A stretch of 64,000 bases of DNA, taken from Mycobacterium sp. DL99 (GTDB lineage Bacteria > Actinomycetota > Actinomycetes > Mycobacteriales > Mycobacteriaceae). A program made the translations under genes and the position numbers. Under the pieces are notes generated by a model. It ran no database searches, had not been told where the DNA came from, and saw only the letters and a program-made list of their open reading frames with translations. The stretch lies in NCBI RefSeq assembly GCF_004762045.1, contig NZ_SJOM01000007.1:3131920-3195919 (forward strand). Reading direction: 5' to 3'. This document shows positions 49,413 to 62,200 of the stretch, piece after piece (within the stretch, counting starts at the first letter, position 1; every line of letters starts with the position of its first letter).

Positions 49413-49744
49413 TTCTACGTGATCCCTAGCTACTAGACGGTACGGCTGCCGGCACGACGACCTCGGCCTGCGACCGACGCTGATCGCCGGCTGCGGGAGC
49501 ACACACTCCGGCTCGATCCACGGTCGCAGCTTCCGGGCCTACGGTATTACTCAACCGTACGTTGTCGGTTTGGGTGCTGGGCCCTTTCTGCGGAGAGCAT
49601 CTCCCGCCGGAGCCCTGAGCGGATGCACAGCATGTTTGATCGATTGAATTTGTCTCGCTGACGGACTCTAAGCGGCCGCCCAGTGGCTCGACGGCTCCCC
49701 GCGATTGCCTGTGCTTATCGGCGAGCAAATTTGGCACACACTGA

Positions 49745-49770
49745 CAACACCGGCGCGACTGCCGGTGTTG
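49745..49770. promoter_or_regulatory. perfect 10-bp inverted repeat in the NRPS control region
   Basis: CAACACCGGC and GCCGGTGTTG are separated by 6 bases. It lies 219-244 bases before the MbtH start and 333 bases upstream of the P450 start. It could be an operator or the terminator of a leader RNA; no T-run follows. Confidence 0.5.
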
Positions 49771-49844
49771 GCTGCACCAGTGGGTGGTCTACCCTGCGCA
49801 GACCAAGGGCTGGTGGCTAATTCGTCGCGTTAACGTTGATCCGA

Positions 49845-49881
49845 CCATGGGACACGGTGCAACACGCCGGGTGACCCATGG
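49845..49881. promoter_or_regulatory. imperfect 11-base inverted repeat near the MbtH promoter
   Basis: CCATGGGACAC and GTGACCCATGG pair except at one central position, with 15 bases between the arms. It is 53-89 bases upstream of the TAGGAT -10-like hexamer, a usual place for an activator or repressor site. Confidence 0.4.
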
Positions 49882-49988
49882 CGAGCAGCAAATATTGACG
49901 ATTTTCCTGAAACTGGCTGCGCACAGGGCTGTTTAGGATAGGTTTAGAACGTGTTCCATTTAACTTGCCTCGATGGTGTGGAGAACTG

Positions 49989-50219
49989 GTGAGCATCAAT
50001 CCATTCGACGACGACAGCGGCAGTTTTTTCGTCTTGATCAACGACGAGGAGCAACACAGCTTGTGGCCGGCCTTCGCAGATGTTCCGGCCGGATGGCGGG
50101 TGGTCTACGGCGAGGCGGACCGCGCCGCCTGCCTGGAGTACATCGAGCAACATTGGGGCGACATCAGGCCGAAGAGTCTTCGCGAGAGGTTGGCACAGGG
50201 TCGGACTGTTGATCAGTAA
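49989..50219 (+). CDS. mbtH: MbtH-family NRPS cofactor
   Basis: 76 residues from GTG 49989 (GGAGA upstream). The family pattern is complete: [24 protein letters not shown], then [20 protein letters not shown] and WGDIRPKSL. MbtH proteins bind and activate NRPS adenylation domains. It lies 17 bases upstream of the NRPS gene and is surely its partner. It is a paralogue of the mycobactin-locus MbtH, not that gene itself. Confidence 0.95.
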   Translation: MSINPFDDDSGSFFVLINDEEQHSLWPAFADVPAGWRVVYGEADRAACLEYIEQHWGDIRPKSLRERLAQGRTVDQ

Positions 50220-50236
50220 TCGGTGGGTCGCGACCG

Positions 50237-53200
50237 ATGGAATGTGATCACGAAAGATTTCCGCTCACGCGGGGCCAGCTAGACATTTGGCTCTCGGAGG
50301 AGACCGGCCGCGTCGGCGTCAAGTGGCAGCTGGGCATGCTTGCGCGGATCGACGGCGCCATCGAGCATCACCTGCTGGAACAAGCGATTCGGCACGTGGT
50401 GCACGAGGCCGAACCGCTGAGGGCTACCTTCTCCGAGGTAGACGGCCAAGTTTTCCAGACGGTAGTTGACTATCCGGATGTCGAGCTTGCCCGCCATGAC
50501 CTGACTTCGTCCCGCGATCCGAAGCAGGACGCGTATCGGGTAGCGTCGTCGATCCGGCAGACTCCGATGCCTCTGACCGGGCCGCTGTTCAAGTTCGCGC
50601 TGATGCAGACACGCGCCGACGAGTTCTACTTTTTTGTGTGCTGCCACCACATCGCGATAGACGGAATCGGGATGGGCCTGGTCTGTCACCAGATTGCCGC
50701 TGTCTACACAGCAATCGCTGGTGCCGAGCCGATGCCACCTGCAATCTTCGGGTCATTGAAGAGCCTGATCGACTGCGAGTCTGACTACGAGGCTACCGAC
50801 GATTACCTCGACGATCAGGCGTATTGGGCCGCGAATATCCCGCCCGAGAGTGAACCCCGGCATGGTCTGGCCCCCGGAGTCGCAAACCAGGTCGCCGGGT
50901 ATGAGCCTTCTGCGCCAATCCAACTGGACCCCACCGTCGTTGCCCGGGCCCGCGATCTGGCGAAAGCTCTGGGAGTGCGCCGCGCCTCGGTGATCACCGC
51001 CGCGTATGCGCTGTTGGTGCAGAGCGAGATCGGCGGATCCGAGGTCGCACTCGATCTTCCGGTCAGCCGACGGGTGCGTCCAGAGGCGCTGATGGTGCCT
51101 GGGATGGTGTCCGGGGTTGTGCCCTTGATGTTGGATATGTCGCCGCAGTCCACAGTGGCCGGCTTGTGTGAACATGTCGACCGGCGGTTCCGAGGTGCGC
51201 TGGACCATCAGCGATTCCCGTTACGCGCGATCGAGAACAAGTCGCGATTCCGGGGCACGGGACAGCCGTCGGCCCGGCCGGCCATCAATTTCATTCCGAC
51301 TATTCCCAGGGCTGATTTCCGTGATGCTCCCGGGTGGGGGACCGTCACCCACACCGGCCTGGTGGACCAGTTCGGTTTGGTTTTCCTCAAGAAGGACGAA
51401 GACCTTTTTCTCAGCATGACCGGTGTCGGCCAGCAGTTCATCGGCTGTGACGCGCGAGATTTGGCGGATCGCTTCGAACGGGTTCTGAACTCGATGACCG
51501 CCGACCCGGGCCGGCAGCTTGCGACTATCGACGTCCGCGATGAGCTTGAGGAGCTCGAGGGTTGGGGTAATCAGGCCGCCTTGAGTCGGTCGGTGTCTGT
51601 GTCGTTGTCGATTCCGGAGTTGTTCGCCGAGCGGGTGGTTCGTCATCCGGAGGCGGTGGCGGTCAGCTTCGGCGATAGTTCGATGTCGTACCGCGGGTTG
51701 GATGCGGCTGCGAATCGGTTGGCGCACTTGCTGGTTGAGCGGGGTGTGGGTCCGGGGCTGCGGGTGGCGCTGTTGTTCCCGCGGTCGGTTGAGGCGGTCG
51801 TGGCGATCATGGGGGTGCTGAAGACCGGTGCGGCGTATGTGCCGATCGATCCTTCGGTGCCTGATGCTCGGCTGGATTTCGTGCTCTCTGACTCCGCGCC
51901 GATGGCTGTGGTGACCACTGCTGATCTGGTGGATCGGTTGGGCGGACGTGGGTTGACGGTGATCGATGTCAACGACCGCGCGGTCTACAGCCAGCCGTGT
52001 ACGGCGCTACCGATGGGGCCGAGGCCCGACGACATCGCGTATCTGATCTACACGTCGGGTACTACGGGTGTGCCCAAGGGTGTGGCGGTTGCGCATCGGA
52101 ATGTGGCGCGGTTGCTACGGGCGGTGGACGCCGATGTCGAGTTGTCTGCGGGTCAGGTGTGGACGCAGTGTCATTCGTTGGCTTTCGACTTTTCGGTGTG
52201 GGAGGTTTTCGGCGCGCTGCTGCATGGTGGCCGGCTCGTGGTGGTGCCCGAATCGGTGACACGATCGCCTGAAGAGTTCCACGCGTTGTTGGTCGATGAA
52301 CATGTGAGTGTGTTGAGTCAGACACCCTCGGCGTTCTACGCGTTGCAAGCGGTGGATACCGCCCGGCCGGAAAACCGGCTGGCGCTCGACGCTGTGGTGT
52401 TCGGCGGTGAGGCGCTGGAACCGCAGCGGCTGGCTCCGTGGTTGGCTGAACACCCGAGGCTGCCGCGGTTGATCAATATGTATGGGATCACCGAGACGAC
52501 GGTTCATGCGTCGTTCCGGGAGATCACCGCGGCCGATGTGGGGAACGCGGTCAGTCCGATCGGTGTACCTCTGGACGATCTCGCGTTCTTCGTGCTCGAC
52601 GATTGGTTGCGGCCCATGCCTGCGGGTGTGGTGGGCGAGTTGTACGTGGCTGGTGCGGGTTTGGCTGCCGGCTACGTTGGCCGAGCCGGGTTGAGCGCGT
52701 CGCGATTTGTGGCGTGTCCGTTCGGAGCGCCGGGACAGCGGATGTATCGCACCGGGGATCTCGTCTGTTGGGGCTCCGATGGGCAGTTGCAGTACCTCGG
52801 GCGGGCCGATGAGCAGGTCAAGATTCGTGGCTATCGCATCGAGTTGGGTGAGATCGAGTCGGCGTTGACGGCTTTGGATGGGGTCGAGCAGGCGGTGGTG
52901 ATCGCCCGTGAGGACCGTCCCGGCGACAAGCGTCTGGTCGGCTACATCACCGGGACCGCCGATCCGTCGGCAGCCCGTGCCGCGCTGGGGGAGAAGCTGC
53001 CGGCCTATATGGTGCCCACCGCGGTGGTAGCCATCGAGGCTGTCCCGTTGACGGTCAACGGCAAGCTCGACAAGAAGGCTTTGCCTGCACCGGAATACCA
53101 GCACATCGATGACTATCGGGCCCCGTCGACTCCGACCGAGGAGATCCTGGCCGGGATCTACGCCCAGATCCTCGGACTGGACCGTGTCGGCGTCGATGCG

Positions 53201-56200
53201 TCGTTCTTCGAGTTGGGTGGCGACAGCATCTTGTCGATGCAGGTGGCCTCGCGCGCCCGGGCCGCGGGCCTGACGTGTCGCCCGCGGGACATCTTCGTCC
53301 AGCAGACTGTGGCCCGACTGGCCCAGGTGGTCGAGTCGACGGGTGTGACCGACGAACCGGCTGACGAGGGCCTCGGACCGGTGGCGGCTACCCCGATCAT
53401 GCGGTGGCTGAAGAACCTGGGAAGAGCCGACAGCCCGATCGACGAGTTCAACCAGACGGTGCTGTTGCAAGCTCCTGCGGGTGTTACCGAGGCCGACGTC
53501 GTAGTTCTGTTGCAGGCCTTGCTCGATCGGCACGGCATGCTCCGATTGCGTGCCGAGGACGACGGCGCCGGCGGATGGTCGTTGACGGTGCCCGAAGCGG
53601 GTTCGGTCGACGCCGCCGGATGCGTGCACTCGGTGGATGTGTTGTCTGACGACGCCCTGGTATCGGTGAGGTCAACGCTGGACCCGGCCGCCGGGGCAAT
53701 GCTCGGCGCGCTGTGGGTGACTTCCACGAGTCAGCTGGTGCTGATCGTTCACCATCTGGCGGTCGATGGCGTGTCGTGGCGAATCCTCCTGGAGGATCTC
53801 AATGTCGCCTGGGCGCAGCATGGTAGCGGTCGGCCGGTGACGCTGGTGCCCGCCGGCATGTCGTTCGCCCGATGGGCGGACCTGCTGTCTCAGGCTGCAC
53901 TGAACCCGCATGTGGTGGACCAGGCGCACGTGTGGCGACAGGTGGCGGCCACACCGCCGGCATTGCCCGCATCGCAACCCCAGGTCGATACCTATGAGAC
54001 CGCGGGGCAGCTGTCGATGACGTTGGACGCCGAGACCAGCCACATGCTTCTCGGCGAAGTGCCCGCCGCGTTTCATGCAGGCACCCAAGACATCTTGTTG
54101 ATTGCGTTCGGGTTGGCGGTCGCCGAATTCTCGCGCAGCAGCGCACCGATTGCCATCGATGTAGAGGGGCACGGGCGCCAAGAGGACTTGGCAGATTTGG
54201 GTGTAACTGCCGGCCTCGACATCGACCTGTCGCACACCGTGGGCTGGTTCACCGCGAAGTACCCGGTGTCGTTCGACTTCGGGGGCCACCTGCACGGATT
54301 GCCCTGGACGCAGGTGAAGGCGGGTGACGCAACGCTCGGTGCAGTGGTCAAAGCCGCCAAGGAGCAGCTGCGAGCTCTGCCAGACGGTCTCACCTACGGC
54401 CTGCTGCGTTACCTGAACCCAGAAATTGAGCTGGCCGGGCCGGACCCGGCGATCGCGTTCAACTACCTGGGCCGCCTGGGTGGGGCTGTGGGAGACGCCT
54501 CCGGTGATGTCTGGCGGATGCGTTCTGAGGGCTTGTCGTTGACCCGCCTGGCCGGGGCGGTTCCCACGCCACTCGGGCATACCCTCGAGCTCAACGCAGC
54601 CACCGTCGATACCGACACGGGCGTGCTGCTGAACGCCGACTGGACATGGGCGCACTCAGTCCTGGACCGCACGGAAGTAAGCCGACTGGGCCAACTGTGG
54701 TTCGATGCGCTGGCCGGAATCTGCGCGCACGTGCGAAACGGTGGCGGCGGGCTGACCCCGTCGGACATCGCTCCTGCCGCGCTGAGCCAGCAGCAGATCG
54801 ACGAACTCAGCCGGCAGCACCGGATTTCCGATGTCCTGCCGCTGACGCCGTTGCAACAGGGATTGCTGTTCCATGCGGGGACCGCTCGGGGCTCTCGCGA
54901 CGTTTATGCGATGCAACTGGATATTGCGTTGAGCGGCCCGCTCGATCAGGAGCGGCTCGGCGAGGCGGTCCAGGCGGTGGTCCGGAGACATCCGCACCTG
55001 GTTGCCCGCTTCTTCGAGAAGTTCGAGCAGCCGGTGCAGGTCGTACCCGCGGATCCCGTGGCGCCGTGGCGGTGTATCGAACTGGACGTCAACGGTATTG
55101 GCGTTGATCAGCAGATCCAGGACATCTGCGCCGTCGAACGTGCCGCGGTCTGCGATCTCGAAAACCAACCCGCCTTCCGGGCCTGCGTCATTCGCATCGC
55201 CGATGACCGGTACCGGTTCGTGCTGACGGCGCACCACATCGTGCTCGACGGCTGGTCGATGCCGATCTTGCTGCAGGAGATCTTCGCCGGCTTCGGTGGG
55301 CAACGGTTGCCCGCAGCCGCGCCGTATCGCCGGTTCGTCACCTGGCTCGGCGAACGGGATCGCGCCGGCTCCCATGAGGTATGGCGCGAGATGTTGGCCG
55401 GATTCGACACACCGACATTGGTGGGACCGGCCGATCGAAACAGGCTGGGACAGCGGGGTATCGAGACATTCCGGCTTCCGGAGGAGACCACCCGCGCAAT
55501 CGGCGAGTTGGCGCGCACCCATCACAGCACCACCAACGTCGTGCTGCAGGGCGCCTGGGCGCTCCTGCTGAGCTCGCTGACCGGCCAGCATGATGTCGCA
55601 TTCGGCACGACGGTCTCGGGGCGGCCGGCCGACGTCGAGGGCTCGGATTCGATGGTGGGCCTGCTGATCAACACATTGCCGGTGCGGGCCACGGTGAAAC
55701 CGAACACCACCACCGCAGATCTGTTGCGTCAGTTGCAAGGTGCCCACAACGACACGCTCGAGCATCAGCACGTGGCGCTCAGCGACATCCACCGCATCAG
55801 CGGTCAGGATAGGTTGTTCGACACCCTCCTCGTTTTCGAGAACTACCCGATCGACACCACCGCGCTGTCGGGCGTCGACGGGTTGGCGGTCACCGGGTTC
55901 GATTTCCGCGAATCCAACCACTACCCGCTGGCGGTGCAAGCCCTCCCGGGCCGCGAATCGGGTTCCCGCGTCGAACGCGAAATGCAGCTCCGTGTCGAGT
56001 ACGACACCGAGGTCTTCGCCCCGGTCGCCGTCGAGGCCTTGGTTGAGCGGCTGAAGGCAGTTCTGGCAGCGATGACCTCGGATCCGGAGCGGCCGTTGTC
56101 ATCGGTCGATCTGCTCGGTGACGCTGAGCACGCCCGCCTGAACGAGTGGAGTCACCGGGCGGTCTTGACGGAACCGGTGACGGCGAAGTCGATTCCGGCA

Positions 56201-59200
56201 CTGTTCGCCGAGCAGGTGGCATCCACTCCGGACGCGGTCGCGGTCACTTTCGAGGGCCGGTCGATGACTTACCGGGAACTCGACGAGGCCGCCAACCGGT
56301 TCGCGCGCGTATTGTCCGCCCACGGCGCGGGCCCGGGCGAGGTTGTGGCGCTGCTGTTCTCCCGGTCGACCGAGGCCATCGTGGCGATTGTGGCTGTGCT
56401 GAAGACCGGAGCGGCTTACGTGCCGATCGATCCGGCGCTTCCGGTGGCCCGCATTGCATTCATGCTGGAAGATGCCGAGCCGATCGTCGCGGTCACCGCG
56501 GCCGGAGGACGTTCTCTCCTGGACGGGATTGATGTCCCCGTCATCGATATCGACGATGCCGCCGAAGGCCGGCCGGGGACTGCGATGCAGGCCCCGTCTC
56601 CCGACGACACCGCTTACATCATCTACACGTCCGGCACGACGGGTGTGCCGAAAGGCGTTGCCATCCCGCATCGCAACGTGCCGGGACTGTTCGGCTCCCT
56701 CGACGACAACGTGTCATCGGGACCTGGGCAGGTATGGACGCAGTGGCACTCGTACAGCTTCGACGTCTCGGTGTGGGAGATCTTCGGTGCGTTGCTCCAT
56801 GGCGCACGCCTGCTGGTGGTACCGGAATCGGTCGCCGCATCACCCGATGATTTCCACGATTTGCTGGTGGCCGAACACGTCACCGTATTGAGTCAGACCC
56901 CGTCGGCCGCGGGCATGATCTCACCGCAGGGTCTTGAGTCGGCGGCGTTGGTGGTGGCCGGCGAAGCCTGTCCTCCTGAGCTGGTGGACCGCTGGGCGCC
57001 CGGACGAGTGATGATCAACGCCTACGGTCCCACCGAGGCCACCGTCTACGCATCGATCAGCGCACCCCTCACTCCGGGATCGGTGGTGCCGATCGGCGCA
57101 CCGGTCGCCGGCGGAGCGCTGTTCATACTTGATTCCTGGTTGCGGCCGGTGGCGCCCGGAGTGGTCGGTGAGCTTTATATCGCCGGCCGCGGTGTGGGAA
57201 CGGGATATTGGCGCCGGGCAGGCCTGACGTCTTCCCGTTTCGTCGCCTGTCCCTTCGGGGCGCCGGGAACCCGCATGTACCGCACGGGTGATCTGGTGCG
57301 GTGGGGCCTTGACGGTCAAGTGCAGTACCTGGGACGTGCTGACGAGCAGGTCAAGATCCGCGGGTACCGCATCGAACTCGGTGAAGTCCAGGCCGCGCTG
57401 GCCGCAGTCGACGGCGTGACACAAGCCGTCGTGATCGCTCGCGAGGACGATCGCGCGGCATTGCGTCTGGTCGGCTATGTCACCGGAACGGCCGAGCCAG
57501 GCCAGATCCGCGCGCGGCTGGCCGAGCGGCTCCCGAGCTACATGGTCCCGTCCGCGGTGATGGCGATCGATGCGGTGCCTCTGACGGTGAACGGCAAACT
57601 CGACAGGCGTGCTCTACCGGCACCGGACTATCTCGACACCGATCACTATCGCGCCCCGGCGAACCCGGTCGAGGAGATCCTGGCCGACATCTATGCTCGT
57701 GTCCTCGGTCTGGCTCGGGTGGGGATCGACGATTCGTTCTTCGATCTGGGCGGGGACTCGTTGTCCGCGATGCGTCTGGTCGCTGCGATCAACACATCGT
57801 TGGGGGCCGGTATCACGGTGGGTTCCCTGTTCGATGCGCCCACGGTGGCACAGCTCGCACTGCGGGTCGGTGGGGCAGAGGCCCGGTTGGAGCCCTTGGT
57901 GGCCGCTGAACGGCCTGCGGTCGTGCCGCTGTCGTTCGCCCAGTCACGTTTGTGGTTCCTGGACCAATTGCAGGGCCCGTCACCGGTTTACAACATGACG
58001 GCCGCGTTCCGGCTGACCGGTGCACTGGATGTCGAGGCATTGAGCGCGGCGCTGGCCGACGTGGTGGCTCGCCACGAAAGCCTGCGCACCCTGTTCGCCG
58101 CGCCCGACGGCATCCCGCGCCAGATCGTGATGGCCTCAGGACATGCCGAACTCGGCTGGGAAGTTGTCGATGCCAGCGGCTGGACGCCGGCGCAGGTGCA
58201 GGCCGGCATCGAGGCCGCGTCGCGGCATACTTTTGACCTGTCTGCCGAGATTCCTCTGCGGGCAAAGCTGTTCCGGCTGGCCGATGACGAGCACGTGCTC
58301 GTCGCGGTGGTGCATCACATCGCCGCGGACGGTTGGTCGGTCACCCCGCTGGTGGCCGATCTCGGGGTGGCCTACGCCAACCGGTGTGCAGGGCAGGCCG
58401 CCGACTGGGCGCCGCTGGCGGTGCAGTACGCCGATTACACGTTGTGGCAGCGTGCGCAGTTCGGTGACTTCGAGGACAGCCAGAGCCGTATCGCCACGCA
58501 GCTCAGCTACTGGCGGGACGCGCTGGCCGACATGCCCGAGCGCATCGACCTGCCGACCGATCGGCCGTACCCACTGATGACCGATCAGCGCGGTGCCACG
58601 ATGCGAGTGGACTGGCCCGCCGGGTTGCAGCAACAAGTGGCCCGGGTGGCGCGTGAACACAACGCGACCACCTTCATGGTGGTACAAGCGGCGCTGTTGA
58701 CATTGCTGTCGAAGCTCGGCGCGAGTTCCGATGTGGCGGTGGGTTTCCCGATCGCCGGCCGCCGTGATCCCGCGCTGGATGAACTGGTCGGTTTCTTCGT
58801 CAACACACTGGTGCTCCGGGTGGACCTGGCCGGTGACCCGACCGTCACCGAGGTCCTGGCTCAGGTACGGGCACGCAGCCTGGCCGCGTTCGACAACCAG
58901 GATGTGCCGTTCGAAGTCCTCGTCGAACAACTGAACCCGACCCGGTCGCTGGCCCACCACCCGTTGATCCAGGTGGCGCTGGCATGGCAGAACTTCGCCG
59001 GGCATGATGTCAATGATTCGGCTGCCGGGATGGCATTGGGCGATGTGCAGGTCACCCGGATGCCCGTGGACACCCACACCGCCCGAATGGATTTGAACTT
59101 CTCGCTGGCTGAACGCCGGACCGAGTCCGGTGAGCCGGCCGGCATCGGCGGGACGGTGGAATTCCGCACCGACGTGTTCGATGCCGACACCATCGAAACC

Positions 59201-62200
59201 CTGATCGCCCGGTTGCAGCGGGTGCTCACGTCCATGACGGCCGACCCGACCGCGCGGCTGTCGTCGGTCGATCTGCTCGGCGAGGATGAGCACGCCCGCC
59301 TCGCGGACCTCGGCAACCTCGAAACGCTGACCCGGCCGGCGCCCAGGCCGATCTCGGTTCCCGCGCTGTTCGCCGAGCACGTGTCCCGTACCCCCGAGGC
59401 GGTGGCGCTGACCGCCGGTGAGCGCTCATGGACCTACCGCGATCTCGACGAATCCGCGAACCGCTTGGCGCACTTGCTGATCGGCCGGGGAGCGGGCCCA
59501 GGGCAGTGCGTCGCACTGCTGTTCAACCGGTCCGCTGAGGCGATCATCGCCATCCTGGCGATCCTCAAAACCGGAGCGGCGTATCTGCCGATCGATCCGG
59601 TGGTGCCCGATGCCCGGCTTGAGTTCGTGCTGACCGACGCCGGTCCGGTTGCCGCCGTCACCACGACCGATCTGGCCGATCGACTGCAGGGGCACGGCGT
59701 CGCGGTTGTCGACGTCAGCGAGATCGGCACCCTCGCGCTCCAGCCGAGTGGTGAGATGCCGGCGCCGCACGCAGACGACATCGCCTACCTGATCTACACC
59801 TCGGGTACCACCGGTGTGCCCAAAGGTGTTGCGGTCACCCATCACAACGTGACCCAGCTGCTGGAGTCACTCGACGCCGGGCTGCCTCGCCCGGGAGTGT
59901 GGCCCCAGTGTCACTCCCTGGCCTTCGATGTCTCGGTGTGGGAGATCTTCGGCGCTCTGCTCCGTGGTGGACGGGTAGTGGTCGTACCCGAGGACATCAC
60001 GGTCTCACCGGACGATTTCCATGCCTTGCTGGTTGGCGAACGAGTCGACGTTCTCACTCAGACTCCTTCTGCGGTAAGGGCGTTGCCGACCGAGGGCCTG
60101 GAGTCGGCGGCGTTGGTCGTGGTCGGAGAAGCCTGCTCACCCGAGGTCGTCGACCAGTGGGCTCCCGGCCGCGTGATGATCAACGCCTACGGACCCACCG
60201 AGACCACGATGTGCGTGGCGATCAGTGCGCCCCTGGAAGCCGGCCACGGCGTGCCCATCGGCTCACCGGTTCCCGGAGCCGCGCTACTGGTGCTCGACGA
60301 GTGGCTTCGTCCGGTGCCTGCCGGAGTCATCGGTGAGCTGTACGTCGCAGGTGCGGGCCTGGGATATGGCTACGTAGGCAGAACCGGCTTGACCGCCTCG
60401 CGGTTTGTCGCGTGTCCGTTCGGTGGGCTCGGTACGCGCATGTATCGCACCGGGGACCTGGTGTGCTGGCGCCCGGACGGGCAGTTGCAGTACCTGGGTC
60501 GCGCCGATGAACAGGTCAAGATCCGCGGTTATCGCATCGAACTCGGTGAAGTCCAGGCCGCCTTGGCCGTTCTCGACGGTGTGGAGCAGGTGGCGGTGAT
60601 CGCCCGTGAGGACCGTCCCGGTGACAAGCGCCTCGTCGGCTACATCACCGGCACCGGCGAACCGGCCAGTCTTCGCGCCGAACTCGCCGACCGGCTGCCG
60701 GCGTACATGGTTCCGGGCGCGGTTGTGGTACTCGACGCGCTGCCTCTGACGGTCAACGGAAAGCTGGACACCCGAGCACTTCCCGCTCCCGACTACGGCT
60801 CCGGGGATGCCTATCGCGCGCCGACGGATGCCGTCGAAGAGGTCCTGACCGATATCTACGCCCAGGTGCTCGGGCTGGAGCGGGTCGGAGTCGACGACTC
60901 GTTCTTCGACCTCGGCGGAGACAGCATTCTGTCGATGCAAGTGGTTGCCCGGGCTCGGGCAGCCGGCTTGGTGTGCCGCCCGCGCGATGTGTTCGTCGAG
61001 CAGACCGTGGCGCGGCTGGCGCGGGTCGCCGAGGTCGCCGGCGGCTCTCATGGCCCGGTTGACGAAGGCGTCGGGCCGGTACCGGCAACACCGATCATTC
61101 GGTGGCTGAACAACGTTGAAAGCACCGGCCCGGTCGATGAGTTCAACCAGACGGTGCTCGTGCAAGCTCCTGCGGGTGTTTCTGAGGCCGATGTCGTAAT
61201 CCTGTTGCAGGCCTTGATTGATCGCCATGGCATGCTCCGGCTGCGGGCCGGGCGCGATGGTGCCGATGACTGGTCGTTGACGGTGCCCGAACCCGGCTCG
61301 GTGGACGCACGAGAGTGCGTGCGATCCGTGGGCACGTTGACCGATGAGGCGCTGGTCGCGGCGCGGTCACGGTTGAACCCGGCGACCGGGGTGATGCTGA
61401 GCGCGCTGTGGGTGAACTCGACGAGCCAACTGGTGTTGGTCGTCCACCACCTGGCCGTCGACGCGGTGTCGTGGCGAATCATGTTGGAAGACCTCAACAT
61501 CGCCTGGTCGCAGCATCGCGGTGGGCAACCCGTGGCCCTGCCGCCGGCCGGCACATCTTTCGCGCGGTGGTCCGAACTGCTGCACGCGCACGCCGGTCAT
61601 CCGGACGTTGTGGCCCAGGCCGACGCGTGGCGGCAGGTAGCGGCCACTCCAGCGGCGTTACCGACAGTGCAACCCGACGTCGATACCTACGAGACCGCCG
61701 GGCAGCTGCGGGTGTCGTTGGACGCGGAAACCACGCGCATGTTGCTCGGCGAGGTGCCGACGGCGTTCCACGCCGGGGTGCAGGACATTTTGTTGATCGC
61801 GTTCGGGCTTGCGGTGGCTGAGTTCTCAGGAGCGTTGGGCACACCCGGTAGGCCGATCGCCGTTGACGTCGAAGGGCACGGCCGCCAAGAAGAACTGGCA
61901 GACCTGGATGGAAGCGCCGATCTGACCATCGACCTGTCGCGCACGGTCGGGTGGTTCACCGCCAAGTATCCGGTGGCCATGAACTTCGGGGACGACGTCA
62001 GCGGACTGTCCTGGTCCCAAGTGGTGACCGGTGATGCAGCGTTGGGCGCGGCGATCAAAGACGCGAAGGAACAGGTGCGTTCGCTGCCCGATCCGCTGAC
62101 GTACGGGCTACTGCGCTACCTGAACGCCGACGTCGATCTCGACGGCGTCGACCCGACGATCGGGTTCAACTACCTGGGGCGCCTCGGGGGCGGAGCCGCC

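Larger units (their letters stand above)
49413..49988. promoter_or_regulatory. 576-bp divergent control region between P450 and MbtH-NRPS
   Basis: No gene is convincing. It contains a perfect 10-bp hairpin (49745-49770) and an 11-base imperfect inverted repeat (49845-49881). The last 90 bases (49890-49970) are AT-rich for this genome and contain a TAGGAT -10-like hexamer at 49934-49939. These suggest the NRPS promoter and operators. Confidence 0.45.

Noticed and set aside
49989..50219. Mycobactin locus as an explanation for MbtH and NRPS
   Set aside because: No salicylate, lysine-hydroxylation or polyketide genes of mycobactin are present, and the neighbours are GPL-type decoration and export genes.
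52115..53629. A 504-codon frame on the minus strand inside the NRPS gene
   Set aside because: It is antisense to the A and T domains of module 1, which have all family motifs in the sense frame.
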